Assembly (NCBI GenBank): GCA_005239475.1
Contig: SPAX01000001.1
Span: 42,415-76,710 of the forward strand
Reading direction: 5' to 3'
Source of the DNA: Nitrospira sp.
Lineage (GTDB): Bacteria; Nitrospirota; Nitrospiria; Nitrospirales; Nitrospiraceae
Length of the DNA stretch: 34,296 bases
In this document: positions 1 to 9,393 of the stretch, piece by piece
Layout: each line of letters starts with the position of its first letter
How positions within the stretch are numbered: position 1 is the first letter of the stretch
Translations under genes and position numbers: made by a program
The notes under the pieces: generated by a model
What the model saw: only the letters and a program-made list of their open reading frames with translations
Database searches by the model: none
What the model was told of the DNA's origin: nothing

Positions 1-202
1 TCAAAAAGCCGTCCAAACCAGGCCACAGCAAGCGACCAAAGATGATCCTTCCAAGCTTGCTCGTGTACGTTGTCCCCAGAAGGCCCGGATGAGTCCCTCA
101 CTGCGCGCGTCCAATGAGGGTCTTCTGAGACCGCGCGTTGCGCGAGCACAGGGGACTCACCGGGCCATCCCTCCCCTGCTGGCGGACTTTTTCAGCATCC
201 TG
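1..202. repeat. Family A inverted-repeat element (truncated by the window edge), with a family C element nested inside
   Basis: Left tcaaaaagccgtcca and right ctgctggcggactttttcagcatcctg match the ends of the other family A copies; family C core lies at 82-166. Confidence 0.7.
82..166 (+). repeat. Family C structured element, copy 1
   Basis: Core cactgcgcgcgtc...cgcgcgttgcgcgagcacagg shared with 16218-16311; flanking arms ggcccgg-tgagtccc / gggactca-ccgggcc are self-complementary. Confidence 0.65.
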
Positions 203-203
203 T

Positions 204-247
204 AAAAAACCACCGCCCCCTCCGCGCGGTCGCAGGGGGGCGGTGGT
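204..247 (-). terminator. Rho-independent terminator downstream of the cupredoxin gene
   Basis: 12-bp stem ACCACCGCCCCC (209-220) / GGGGGCGGTGGT (236-247), followed on the minus strand by a T tract (204-209). Confidence 0.85.
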
Positions 248-269
248 CACTCATCTCTGCCAAGAGCTC

Positions 270-749
270 TTACTTGAGCATAAGAATCTTGCCGCCGACA
301 TGGGCCGGGTGCAGGTGACAGCGATAGGTCAGCGTATTCCCCTGGGTGGCATAAAACATGTCGCTGGTCGGAACACCGATGTACTTCGTTTCGCCTGGCT
401 TCAGCACCACTTCGGCTTTCATCACCCACGGAGAACCAGCGTTCGCAGCATCGGTCATCTGAAACCCATGATCAGCAGTGGAATTGTTCGTCACCTTGAG
501 CAGGACAGGACGACCGGGCCGAACTTTAAAGTCAATGATCGTGATGGGTGGATACCACGTCTTCAAATTTCCAATCTCGATCGCGAACAGCTGGGCATCG
601 ACGTCCAGCTCCTTGAACGCCTGACCTACCACGGAGCCGGTCTCTAAATCCCCGATTTCGACTCCGCCTGCCTGAAGTGCAAACGCTGCAGATGCCCCAG
701 CCACGACCATCAGGAGGCCGAAGAAGATCCCCAACATCGTCTTGCCCAT
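270..749 (-). CDS. Exported cupredoxin-like copper-binding protein
   Basis: Signal peptide MGKTMLGIFFGLLMVVAGASAAFA; C-terminal TYRCHLHPAHVGGKILML resembles a cupredoxin metal loop. Confidence 0.75.
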   Translation of the reverse strand: MGKTMLGIFFGLLMVVAGASAAFALQAGGVEIGDLETGSVVGQAFKELDVDAQLFAIEIGNLKTWYPPITIIDFKVRPGRPVLLKVTNNSTADHGFQMTDAANAGSPWVMKAEVVLKPGETKYIGVPTSDMFYATQGNTLTYRCHLHPAHVGGKILMLK

Positions 750-1250
750 GACCTACCTCCTTGAGAAAGAAGAAGAGATGTAATCTGGTTAGCGAATAAT
801 TACTGCCAAGCCCCCTGAGCCGTAAACTTGCTAACCCTGCTTCCCTGAGCCCGCCCATCATGTCGTAACAGCCCGTCTGCTCTTCGAAAGGCAGCCTAAT
901 AGATAGCACCTTGATGAAAACGGAAGCAAGAACGTTAATCCAATTTATTTCTGGAGCCCATTTTCAACACAGACGCTCGCGTCAACAAGCTAATCGGAAT
1001 CACTTCGATAACTTAGTGCGCACTCCCCGCATCAGGCTGCACCTCTTCAACCATGGACCTGATCAAGAGATGATATGGAGCATCGTCGTCAGTTAACACG
1101 ACGCCTGCTCCCAGACCGGTCGCCAGCGCCGATATCGGAAGAAACCATCAAAAAATGGGGGGGTACGAGTCGACCGGTTCACAACACTCATGCGGAAATC
1201 ATCGCACGGGGCAGGAAAACGATCCGGCTCTGCCTCACGAGCCCACAGGA

Positions 1251-1661
1251 TCACAGACCGCCCCAGTTTTTGAAGTAGCGTAACAGATCGCGGACGGAGA
1301 TGATCCCGACGATCTGCCCCTCGTCGGAGACCGCCAGGTGTCGAATTCCATGTTCTGCCATTTTCTCACTCGCCTCGTGGGCCGAGCTCGCACTATCGAT
1401 CGACAGCAGTGGGCTGCTCATGACGGCACGGACCGACGTCTCTTGTGTCGGACGCGATTCGGCCATCCCCTTGCGAACCAAGTCCGACTCGCTGACTAGA
1501 CCACTGTAGTAACCACCCTCGTACACCAGCAATGCGCCGACCTTCGCATCACACATCAACCGGGCCGCTTCCAACAGGGTCGCGTCCGGACTGATCGTGT
1601 GCAAGGTCCGGCACATCATTACGGCGAGAGGTCGCTGTAGAGGTCCGCTCTGAATCGCCAT
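1251..1661 (-). CDS. CBS-domain protein (tandem CBS pair)
   Basis: VMMCRTLHTISPDATLLEAARLMCDAKVGALLV...GLVSESDLVRKG...HGIRHLAVSDEGQIVGIISVRDLLRYF; start trimmed to MAIQSGPL. Confidence 0.85.
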   Translation of the reverse strand: MAIQSGPLQRPLAVMMCRTLHTISPDATLLEAARLMCDAKVGALLVYEGGYYSGLVSESDLVRKGMAESRPTQETSVRAVMSSPLLSIDSASSAHEASEKMAEHGIRHLAVSDEGQIVGIISVRDLLRYFKNWGGL

Positions 1662-1831
1662 ACAACAATAGGATCCGTTCGATGGAGGGAGCAAATAGTA
1701 CTCAGCCCTCGTGCACCTGTCAACGAGTGGTTCCTCCCGATAAAATGACTTTCTATAACATTGTTGCTCACCCACGGTACCGTTGCTATACTCGGCCCAG
1801 ATTGTTCTTGGCTAAAGGAGCATAGAAACCC

Positions 1832-3154
1832 ATGCATATCAGTGTGATTGGAACCGGCTATGTCGGGTTGGTCACAGGTGCCTGCTTTTCGGAGTTCGGC
1901 GTCAACGTGACCTGCATGGATACCGACGCCAAACGGATTGCCAGACTTGAGAAAGGCGATATCCCCTTCTATGAGCCGGGGATCACGGAGCTCGTCGCCA
2001 AAGGAATTCGGGAGAACCGGATCAGCTTTACCACCGACGTCGCCAAAGCCGTCGACAAGGCCCTCGTCATCTTCATTGCGGTTGGAACCCCGCCACGACC
2101 GGACGGATCAGCCGATCTCTCGTACGTAGAAGAAGTCGGCCGAGGCATCGCCAGAACCATGACCGGGTACAAAGTTATCGTCACCAAGTCGACCGTCCCG
2201 GTGGGAACCGGGGAGAAGCTGCGTGAAGTGATCAACGCCAATCAATCAGGCAAGTTCCGATTCGACATCGTCTCCAACCCTGAATTTCTTCGTGAAGGGT
2301 CCGCCATCGAGGATTTCATGCGACCGAACCGGGTCGTCATCGGCGCAGACAGCGAGCAAGCGATTGCGATCATGAAAGATCTCTATCGTCCTCTATACCT
2401 CATCGAAACTCCGTTCGTCGTGACCGACATCCCGACTGCTGAAATGATCAAGTACGCCTCCAACGCCTTCCTCGCCACCAAAATTTCGTTCATCAACGAA
2501 ATCGCGACAGTCTGTGAACGGGTCGGCGCCGACGTGCAGATGGTGGCGAAAGGGATGGGGCTCGATAACCGGATTGGATCGAAGTTTCTGCACGCAGGAC
2601 CGGGGTTCGGTGGATCCTGCTTCCCGAAAGATCTGGCCGCTATCGTACAGACGGGGGAGCGAGTCGGTTACCCCATGCAGATCGCAAGCGCCGCCGCACT
2701 CGTCAACGAGCAACAACGGGGCCGGATGGTTGAAAAGATCACGAATGCGGTTGGAGGACTCAAGGGAAAAACGTTCGCGATGTTGGGCCTGTCCTTCAAG
2801 CCCAACACCAACGACCTACGGGATGCGCCGGCACTGGCGATTGCGCAAGAGCTTATCAAACAGGGCGCCACGGTTCGCGCCTACGATCCCGCTGCGCTTG
2901 AGGAAGCCTGTCAGATTATCTCTGGCCTCGTCCCCTGTAAGGATGCCTACGAGACAGCACGGGGGGCGGACGCGTTAATCCTCATGACCGAATGGAACGA
3001 GTTCCGAACCCTCGATTTCGACAGACTGAAAACCCTCTTAGCCCAGCCCATCTTCTTCGACTTGCGCAATGTCTATGAGCCCGACCGGGTTGCAGCCTTT
3101 GGCTTCCGTCACATTTCGGTCGGGAGGCCCAGTACAGCTCCCTCCCAGGCCTAG
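1832..3154 (+). CDS. ugd: UDP-glucose 6-dehydrogenase
   Basis: MHISVIGTGYVGLVTGACFSEFG, STVPVGTG, NPEFLREGSAIEDF, GPGFGGSCFPKDL (catalytic Cys), 440 aa. Confidence 0.97.
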   Translation: MHISVIGTGYVGLVTGACFSEFGVNVTCMDTDAKRIARLEKGDIPFYEPGITELVAKGIRENRISFTTDVAKAVDKALVIFIAVGTPPRPDGSADLSYVEEVGRGIARTMTGYKVIVTKSTVPVGTGEKLREVINANQSGKFRFDIVSNPEFLREGSAIEDFMRPNRVVIGADSEQAIAIMKDLYRPLYLIETPFVVTDIPTAEMIKYASNAFLATKISFINEIATVCERVGADVQMVAKGMGLDNRIGSKFLHAGPGFGGSCFPKDLAAIVQTGERVGYPMQIASAAALVNEQQRGRMVEKITNAVGGLKGKTFAMLGLSFKPNTNDLRDAPALAIAQELIKQGATVRAYDPAALEEACQIISGLVPCKDAYETARGADALILMTEWNEFRTLDFDRLKTLLAQPIFFDLRNVYEPDRVAAFGFRHISVGRPSTAPSQA

Positions 3155-3367
3155 CCTGCATTATTCATGAACACTTCTGCTGCAATCGCGGATTCGCCGC
3201 TGCGACAAGCCTGGACGCGGTCAGCCCGGCGTCCAGGCAGGCGGGCTCGCCGTTCAGTCGGTCAACATACTGTTTCAAGTATGCTTCCCTCCCTCGCGGC
3301 TCCGCGCGCCTGTCTCGCGTGGCGACTGCGCGATTTCGCGACGAACCGTCATGAATAATGCGGGCTT
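3153..3367. repeat. Family B inverted-repeat element, copy 1
   Basis: TIRs TAGCCTGCATTATTCATGA / TCATGAATAATGCGGGCT; internal hairpins GCCTGGACGC/GCGTCCAGGC and CATAC/GTATG. Confidence 0.8.
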
Positions 3368-3379
3368 GTAACAGCGGCG

Positions 3380-4090
3380 TTACGTGAGTCGCGGCGCTTC
3401 GACCGCCTTAACTTCATCTTTAACTTTTGGCTTGTAGCCCATCCGGTCCAACACCTTCATCACCCGCGTCTTCAGACGGTCGTCGGCCTCGACGAGCGCC
3501 GTGGCCAACGGCTCGACGGCGGGCTTGCCGATTTTACGGATGATTTCCGTCACGGATTGTCTGAGCTCATCTTCCTCCGACACCAGCAAGGGCACGAGCG
3601 ACGACACCGCCGGCCCGCCGATCTTGATCAAGGAATCATAGGCGCGCTGCCGGACATCGCCGACTTCGTCCGCCAACGCATCGACCAACGGCCGTACGGC
3701 GCGAACTTCTTTCAGCTCACCCAGCACTTCAGCCGCATACTTTCGGTTGAGCCAATGGCTATCCTTGAGATCCATGAGCATCGCGTCTGCTCGCGCCGCA
3801 TTGGGATCCTTCGCGCGAATCCGAAAGCTCTTGGCGATCCGTTTCCCGCCTTCTTCGACGACGCGGATGGTGGCACCGTCCCCTACCTTAAGGCGCTTCA
3901 GCTCTTCGAGCGCCTCGTCATCCACGTCCAATACGACCGTCTTCCCATCATAGGCTAACAGTTCGACTTCAAGCTGTTTCGCTTCAGGGTTCACCGCAAC
4001 GACTCGTTCCGTGACGAGATTGAATCCGTCCTTCTTCGCACCGCCCTTCGGACCGATCTGAATAAGCTTTGGAGAAACTTCATCCGCCAT
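3380..4090 (-). CDS. HEAT-repeat protein with an N-terminal beta-rich domain
   Basis: MADEVSPKLIQIGPKGGAKKDGFNLVTERVVAV... then DSHWLNRKYAAEVLGELKEVRAVRPLVDALADEVGDVRQRAYDSLIKIG; ORF start trimmed to 4090. Confidence 0.8.
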   Translation of the reverse strand: MADEVSPKLIQIGPKGGAKKDGFNLVTERVVAVNPEAKQLEVELLAYDGKTVVLDVDDEALEELKRLKVGDGATIRVVEEGGKRIAKSFRIRAKDPNAARADAMLMDLKDSHWLNRKYAAEVLGELKEVRAVRPLVDALADEVGDVRQRAYDSLIKIGGPAVSSLVPLLVSEEDELRQSVTEIIRKIGKPAVEPLATALVEADDRLKTRVMKVLDRMGYKPKVKDEVKAVEAPRLT

Positions 4091-4122
4091 GAGATATATC
4101 CTTACATTGAAATAAAGATTAA

Positions 4123-4317
4123 CAGGCTGCCGAAAAACTCGGTGTCCACACAATACATTGAAATCTTTCATGTGGAACTGAGGCCCCAATAGCCTCAGAA
4201 TGCTCAAACAGGCCGTCCAGCAAGGCCGCAGCGAGCGAAGAAGCGAGGCGTACGCTTCGGTACGTTGAGCCTCTGAGCGACGCGAGAACGCTGCTGGCGG
4301 ACTGTTTCAGCATTCTG
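4123..4317. repeat. Family A element, copy 2 (core 4196-4317 plus leading half 4123-4195)
   Basis: Core ends CAGAATGCTCAAACAG / CTGTTTCAGCATTCTG; leading caggctgccgaaaaac; central GTAC...GTAC palindrome. Confidence 0.75.
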
Positions 4318-5082
4318 TTACGGCTTCGCGTTCCATCCGAGACTCGCCAACACACCCTGTACCGTTTCCTGCACCATCGTATTCTCATCTTCGAGCAGCG
4401 GAAGCAGGGGGTCGATGGCCTGCTTCGCCCCGAGCCGCGCGAGCGACTCGGCGGCATTCCGCCGCACGAGCCAGTCCTCATCCTTGAGCGACTCGATCAA
4501 CGGTCCGACTCCGCGGACATCGCCAATCTTGCCCAGGGCTTCAGCCGCATGGCGCCGCACCATCCAATTATTGCCCAACAGCCCGTCGATCAAGGCCTCC
4601 ACGGCCCGCGCATCGCCGATCTTTTTCAACACACGCGCCACGTCCTCACGCACCGTGTTATCGGCCAGCGCTTCGACCAACCCAGGCACCGCGCGTGCAT
4701 CGCCGACACGCTCAAGCGCCCACACGGCGGCGGTCCGCACCGCACCATCTTTGTCCTTGAGTGCCTTCACGAGGGGATCGACACCCCGAGGGTCCTTCAG
4801 CTTCCCCAATCCCGACGCAGCCTGCTCGCGAATCGCCCATGCATCGTCCTCCAACGCCTCGATCAACGGATCGACGACGGACGGACCGATCCGCACAATG
4901 GCACTCGTCGCCGCTTCTCGAATCAGGACATCTTCGTCCGCCATGAGCCCGATCAGCGGCCCCACCGCATCCTCACCCACTTGACTCAAACTGGCAATCG
5001 CATGATCGCGGAGCGCTTCATTGTCGTCCCGAAGGGCCCCGATCAGTTGTTCGATCCGTTCAGCCTGCACATCGTCACTCAT
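4318..5082 (-). CDS. HEAT-repeat protein
   Basis: Repeating units such as DDAWAIREQAASGLGKLKDPRGVDPLVKALKDKDGAVRTAAVWALERVGDARAVPGLVEAL. Confidence 0.9.
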   Translation of the reverse strand: MSDDVQAERIEQLIGALRDDNEALRDHAIASLSQVGEDAVGPLIGLMADEDVLIREAATSAIVRIGPSVVDPLIEALEDDAWAIREQAASGLGKLKDPRGVDPLVKALKDKDGAVRTAAVWALERVGDARAVPGLVEALADNTVREDVARVLKKIGDARAVEALIDGLLGNNWMVRRHAAEALGKIGDVRGVGPLIESLKDEDWLVRRNAAESLARLGAKQAIDPLLPLLEDENTMVQETVQGVLASLGWNAKP

Positions 5083-6175
5083 CGTCGTCCTGTCCTCCCT
5101 GACTCCCGACAGGCGTCCCGTCGAGCGCTTCCAGTTTGTCTGCGATCAACCCTGAATTGTACGCGACCAGGCCGTCTCGATCCGTCCTCAACCGATCGAA
5201 CAGCTCCTTATACGGCCGCAACACATCCACATCTTTCACTTTGGCCAAGGCTTCCATGGCATAGACCCGCAGGGGGCGAATGGGAATGGCCTCGATATAG
5301 AGTTGGGCGGGCCTGGCATCGCCGATCAAGCCCAACGACTTCATCGCCAGTTCCTTCACGCCAGTATCCTTATCGATCCGCAACCGCTGCATCAAGGGTT
5401 CCACCGCGCGCACATCGCCAATCTTGCCCAGCAAGTCGGCCGCGGCTTCACGCACCACCCAATCGTCATCTTCCAGATACTCGATTAAGATCTCCACGCT
5501 CGGACGCCCGATGGCCAGAAGATTGATCACGGTGCTCATGCGAGCCTCTTCCCGCTCGCTCAACTCCTCAATCTCGCGAAGCGCGTCAAACACCTCGTCG
5601 ATGCGTTCACGAATGGCACTCAACTTCTTGAGCGTCCGCACGGCAATGTCGCAAACGGCCGGCTGCCCCATGGCATTGATGAACGCGTCCGCCGAACGGG
5701 GATCGAGCAGATGTTCCAGCATCGTCGCCGCCATGACCTGCGCTTCCGGGTCCTGATGGGTCAACATCTCGCTCAGTGGAGCGATCGCATTCGGAATGAC
5801 CCCCAACAACTGCGAGGCCACTAGGCGAATCCCCTCATCCTTCGATTCATAGAGCAGCGAGGTCAGCGCCGCGGCGGTCGTTTCGTCCAGCACCCCCGCC
5901 ATATGTTCCAACGCTGCCGCGCCGGCCTTGCGGACAGCCTCATCCTCATCGCGGAGTAATCCAACCAGCGGCACGCCAGCCTGAGGATCGTTCACGCGCG
6001 CCAACATAGCCGCGACCTCGGCTTTCAACGCCGGCAAACCAGTCTGCAGCGCGTGAATGAGCGCCTGGACTGCGCGGGGCCCGCCTGACAGGCAAGCTGC
6101 CGTCGCCCGCATCCGTCGCCAATCCTCTTCGTGTATGAGTTCAGAAACCAGCGTTTCAATTGTTTCTTTTGGCAT
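5075..6175 (-). CDS. HEAT-repeat protein
   Basis: Units such as DDDWVVREAAADLLGKIGDVRAVEPLMQRLRIDKDTGVKELAMKSLGLIGDARPAQLYIEAI; 8-bp overlap with the downstream HEAT gene; start trimmed to MPKETIETL. Confidence 0.88.
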   Translation of the reverse strand: MPKETIETLVSELIHEEDWRRMRATAACLSGGPRAVQALIHALQTGLPALKAEVAAMLARVNDPQAGVPLVGLLRDEDEAVRKAGAAALEHMAGVLDETTAAALTSLLYESKDEGIRLVASQLLGVIPNAIAPLSEMLTHQDPEAQVMAATMLEHLLDPRSADAFINAMGQPAVCDIAVRTLKKLSAIRERIDEVFDALREIEELSEREEARMSTVINLLAIGRPSVEILIEYLEDDDWVVREAAADLLGKIGDVRAVEPLMQRLRIDKDTGVKELAMKSLGLIGDARPAQLYIEAIPIRPLRVYAMEALAKVKDVDVLRPYKELFDRLRTDRDGLVAYNSGLIADKLEALDGTPVGSQGGQDDDE

Positions 6176-6272
6176 GACACTACAACCTGGCACACAATGT
6201 GTGCTGAGTCCTATGTCGTGAGTCCTGAGCTATAAACTCAAAATTTAACATTCAACATTGAGCATTGGCCCA

Positions 6273-7355
6273 CTAGATGCGTCCCGCCCGCCAGCCCACC
6301 TTGGCTAATGTGTCTTTGACATGGTAACGGACGTTGTCGTCTGACTCGCGTGCCAACAGCGCCAACAATGGCGCAATCACGATGGCCCCGAATCGAGTCA
6401 GCGCGTCGGCAGCTTCCGCTCGCGTCACCGTATGGCGGAGCGCCTTCATGAGCGACGGCACGGCCGCCTCGTCTCGGATCGCGCCCAACGCTCGGACGGC
6501 TTCACCCAACGTCAGTATTTCCTCATCCCAACGATCGCCGCAGCCGTCAATCGCTCGCGAGACCTCCGGTCGGTCCACTCCTTCGAGCACGTTGATCAAT
6601 ACCGGCACCGCACGACGATCGCCGATCCGGCCCAGCGCCTCAACCGCCAGGGGCCGGAGCCCCGGCTCTTTCATCGCCGTCACGAGAAACTCCACGGCGC
6701 GTGCATCGCCGATCTGACCAAGCGCGCGGACTGCGTCCTCGCGAACCGCCCTGTCCCGATCGTTGAACAGTACCGACAGCAGCGGGTTGACAGCCTCGGG
6801 CGACCGCGCTTTCCCAAGAGCTTCTACCGCATGCAGCCGCACCAACCATTCAGTATGGGTCAGCGCGACGAGCAGCGACGACAGCGCTGCCCCCCCAATG
6901 GCAGCAAGGGCTGTCGATGTCTCCTCACGTACCGCTTTTACATTGTCCTGTAACAGCGGCACCAGCGGCGCCACCGCCCCAGGGTCTTGAATCCGACCCA
7001 ACGCCTTGGCCGCATGCATCCGCACGATCCAGTCGGGACTCGCGAGCGCCTTGACGAGCGGCACGAGCACTCGTGCATCGGCAATGGCGGCCAATACCGA
7101 CGAGGCCAATTCCTGCACCGTGAGCACCGGATCGGAGAGGCAGGCACCCAGCGTCGTCACCGCCGGCTCTCCGATGGCCAAGAGGGCGCCGATAGCTGCA
7201 TCGCGAACCGCGCGATCGCCGTCACGAAGCACAGTGACCAGCGGCACCACGGCTCTCGGATCCCCAAGCGTACCAAGCATAGTGGCGGCCTCTTCGCGAA
7301 CCGCCCAATCCTCGTCCTTGAGAGCAGCGATCTGTTCGGCTACTGCGTCTGCCAT
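6273..7355 (-). CDS. HEAT-repeat protein
   Basis: Units such as KDEDWAVREEAATMLGTLGDPRAVVPLVTVLRDGDRAVRDAAIGALLAIG across 360 aa. Confidence 0.9.
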   Translation of the reverse strand: MADAVAEQIAALKDEDWAVREEAATMLGTLGDPRAVVPLVTVLRDGDRAVRDAAIGALLAIGEPAVTTLGACLSDPVLTVQELASSVLAAIADARVLVPLVKALASPDWIVRMHAAKALGRIQDPGAVAPLVPLLQDNVKAVREETSTALAAIGGAALSSLLVALTHTEWLVRLHAVEALGKARSPEAVNPLLSVLFNDRDRAVREDAVRALGQIGDARAVEFLVTAMKEPGLRPLAVEALGRIGDRRAVPVLINVLEGVDRPEVSRAIDGCGDRWDEEILTLGEAVRALGAIRDEAAVPSLMKALRHTVTRAEAADALTRFGAIVIAPLLALLARESDDNVRYHVKDTLAKVGWRAGRI

Positions 7356-7372
7356 GCCCGACCTCGATTCAA

Positions 7373-7572
7373 CAGGATGCTGAAAAAGTCTGCCAGCTTC
7401 GTTCTCGGCTCATCGAAATCCTCAACGTATCCCAGAGGGTACGCCTCCGGTTTCGACTCGCCTGCGGCCTTGCTGGACAGCCTTTTTGAGCATCCTGTGT
7501 GGCGTACTTCTGTTATCTCAGACATGCGGGTCTCGAAGTCCTACCAAGCACGCATCGCTTTTCAGACGCCTG
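7373..7572. repeat. Family A element, copy 3 (inverted; core 7373-7497)
   Basis: CAGGATGCTGAAAAAG / CTTTTTGAGCATCCTG ends; central GTATCCCAGAGGGTAC; opposite orientation to the other copies. Confidence 0.75.
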
Positions 7573-8937
7573 CTAGCCCCGTTGGGCGAAATCTCCCGAC
7601 GGGCCAAATCGACCTGTGTCCCCAAGTGGCATGTCCACCCGCGCATTATCGACCACGCTTGAATTGACGGTGACGTCTTCCGCCGCCGGCATCCATCCTA
7701 ATTTTTCGAGTGTTTCAAGCGCCAATTGCCGCAAGGCGTCTTTTGCCGTGAGGCGCACCGACGCATAGGAGAGCACCCGCTCCCCTTCTGCAACGACTTC
7801 TGACGCTTTCGGGTCGTACAGAAAGGCAATCAACGGCTCGATCGCCGTATCACCGATGGTAGCTAGGGCGGCACTGGCCTTTTCGCGCAACACGCCGTCC
7901 TTCAACAGCATAATCAAGTCGGGAATGACGCGCGGATCGCGGAACTGGCCGAGCGCCGTTGCCGCCGCTTCCTTGATAAAGGCGTCTTCGCTGACGATAC
8001 AGCCGGGGGTCGGGGTCCCATCCTGTCGAATGCCCTTGCCCTTCAACGCGTCAAGTACCGGAGGCAACGCGCGAGGATCGCCGATCATACCGAGCGATGC
8101 AATGGCATGCCGCTTTACCGCACCATCCTTCATAGCCTCGATCAAGGCATCGATGGCCCGCGGATCGCCGATCTGGCCCAGGGCAATCGTGGCATCTTCG
8201 CGGACAGCCCGATCCGGATCTTTCAGCGCGGCAATCAAAACATCGACAACTTTGGCGTCCCGCACCCAGGTTCGACCGATTTGATAGTCGGTGGTCATCC
8301 CGCCCAGCGCGCGGGCAGCATGGCACCGGACCACAAAATCTTTATCCTTAAGACACTCAATCAGCGGATCGACGGAAGGCTGGCCAATAGAGATGAGTGC
8401 CGTCCCGGCTGTTTCTCGCACCGTTTTCGAAGAATCACGGAAGAGTTTGATCAGTGCCGGGATCGCCCCAGGATCGCCGATCTTGCCCAGCGCCTCTGCC
8501 GCCGCACTTTTCACGGCGCCGTCGCGATCTCGGCAGACGAACATGAGGGCCTCGACGGCTTTCCGATCCTTTATTTCTCCACAGGTTTTCGCGGCATGTT
8601 CGCGGACACGCCACCGTTCATCCTTCAATGCGACGATCAGACGATCAACGACTGCGGCTCCCATCGAGGTCATGGCCGCCACGGCATCGCTCCGCACGTC
8701 CATGATGGAATCGTTAAACAGGACGATGAGCGCTTCCACTGCTTTCGCCCCGCCGATCCTGGCCACACCCCGGCCCGCATGAGCCCGCACTGTCCAATAC
8801 TCGTCCCCACAGGCACCGACAAGCGCGTCCAACGTGGTGGAATCGGCGAGTTCGGCGAGTGCCTTGGAGGCCTCCTCGCGGGTCGCGTCGTCGACATCCT
8901 CAAGTGCTTCTAACAGATCATCAAGCGCCTGGGCCAT
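7573..8937 (-). CDS. HEAT-repeat protein (largest of the array)
   Basis: 454 aa of HEAT units such as DERWRVREHAAKTCGEIKDRKAVEALMFVCRDRDGAVKSAAAEALGKIGDPGAIPALIKLFRDSSKTVRETAGTALISIG. Confidence 0.92.
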   Translation of the reverse strand: MAQALDDLLEALEDVDDATREEASKALAELADSTTLDALVGACGDEYWTVRAHAGRGVARIGGAKAVEALIVLFNDSIMDVRSDAVAAMTSMGAAVVDRLIVALKDERWRVREHAAKTCGEIKDRKAVEALMFVCRDRDGAVKSAAAEALGKIGDPGAIPALIKLFRDSSKTVRETAGTALISIGQPSVDPLIECLKDKDFVVRCHAARALGGMTTDYQIGRTWVRDAKVVDVLIAALKDPDRAVREDATIALGQIGDPRAIDALIEAMKDGAVKRHAIASLGMIGDPRALPPVLDALKGKGIRQDGTPTPGCIVSEDAFIKEAAATALGQFRDPRVIPDLIMLLKDGVLREKASAALATIGDTAIEPLIAFLYDPKASEVVAEGERVLSYASVRLTAKDALRQLALETLEKLGWMPAAEDVTVNSSVVDNARVDMPLGDTGRFGPSGDFAQRG

Positions 8938-8950
8938 TGGTACCGCTCCT

Positions 8951-9388
8951 CTACTGATAATACTGATCGCGCTGGCCGCTGTACGGATAAGTCCGGCTGC
9001 AGCGAATGATTAAGGTCTGGGTCCCTCGTCCCTCCACACATTGATCGAGCGAGTGGGCAAACTCCAACTTCCCCTCTAAGTTCACCGTGAACGGAAAATC
9101 AAACGTAAAGGCCCCAAATTTATATTTTCCCGGCTTCAATGTGAGGGCACGGGACTCCGTCGTTTTGTAGGCATCCATGGACTCAGGGTCCGACGCATAG
9201 ATTGACGGAGTGACGCCGGGCACTTGCCACCAGGATTGAGGATCCATGCTGGTCGCATCGATGGTAATGGCATGCTCCTTGGTATAGGCAGCCGGCGGAC
9301 CGGCCACGGCCGGCGGGACAACCGCCGCAAATCCCAGCAACCCTCCGACCAGACAACGGATCATGAACCATGTCACACTCTGCATCAT
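8951..9388 (-). CDS. Hypothetical exported protein
   Basis: Start trimmed to MMQSVTWFMIRCLVGGLLGFAAVVPPAVAGPP (signal peptide); two Cys near the C-terminus. Confidence 0.6.
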   Translation of the reverse strand: MMQSVTWFMIRCLVGGLLGFAAVVPPAVAGPPAAYTKEHAITIDATSMDPQSWWQVPGVTPSIYASDPESMDAYKTTESRALTLKPGKYKFGAFTFDFPFTVNLEGKLEFAHSLDQCVEGRGTQTLIIRCSRTYPYSGQRDQYYQ

Positions 9389-9393
9389 GTGAC

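Noticed and set aside
138-647. Plus-strand 169-aa ORF at the start of the window
   Set aside because: Runs through repeat, terminator and the antisense of the cupredoxin gene.
4549-5526. Plus-strand 325-aa ORF opposite the HEAT genes
   Set aside because: Antisense shadow of two genuine HEAT-repeat genes; Pro/Arg/His-rich low-complexity translation with no family.
8107-8913. Plus-strand 268-aa ORF
   Set aside because: Antisense to the largest HEAT gene; arises from codon bias of the repeats.
3380-8937. Phycobilisome lyase function for the HEAT genes
   Set aside because: The HEAT-like repeat name derives from such lyases, but nothing else supports phycobiliprotein chemistry here.
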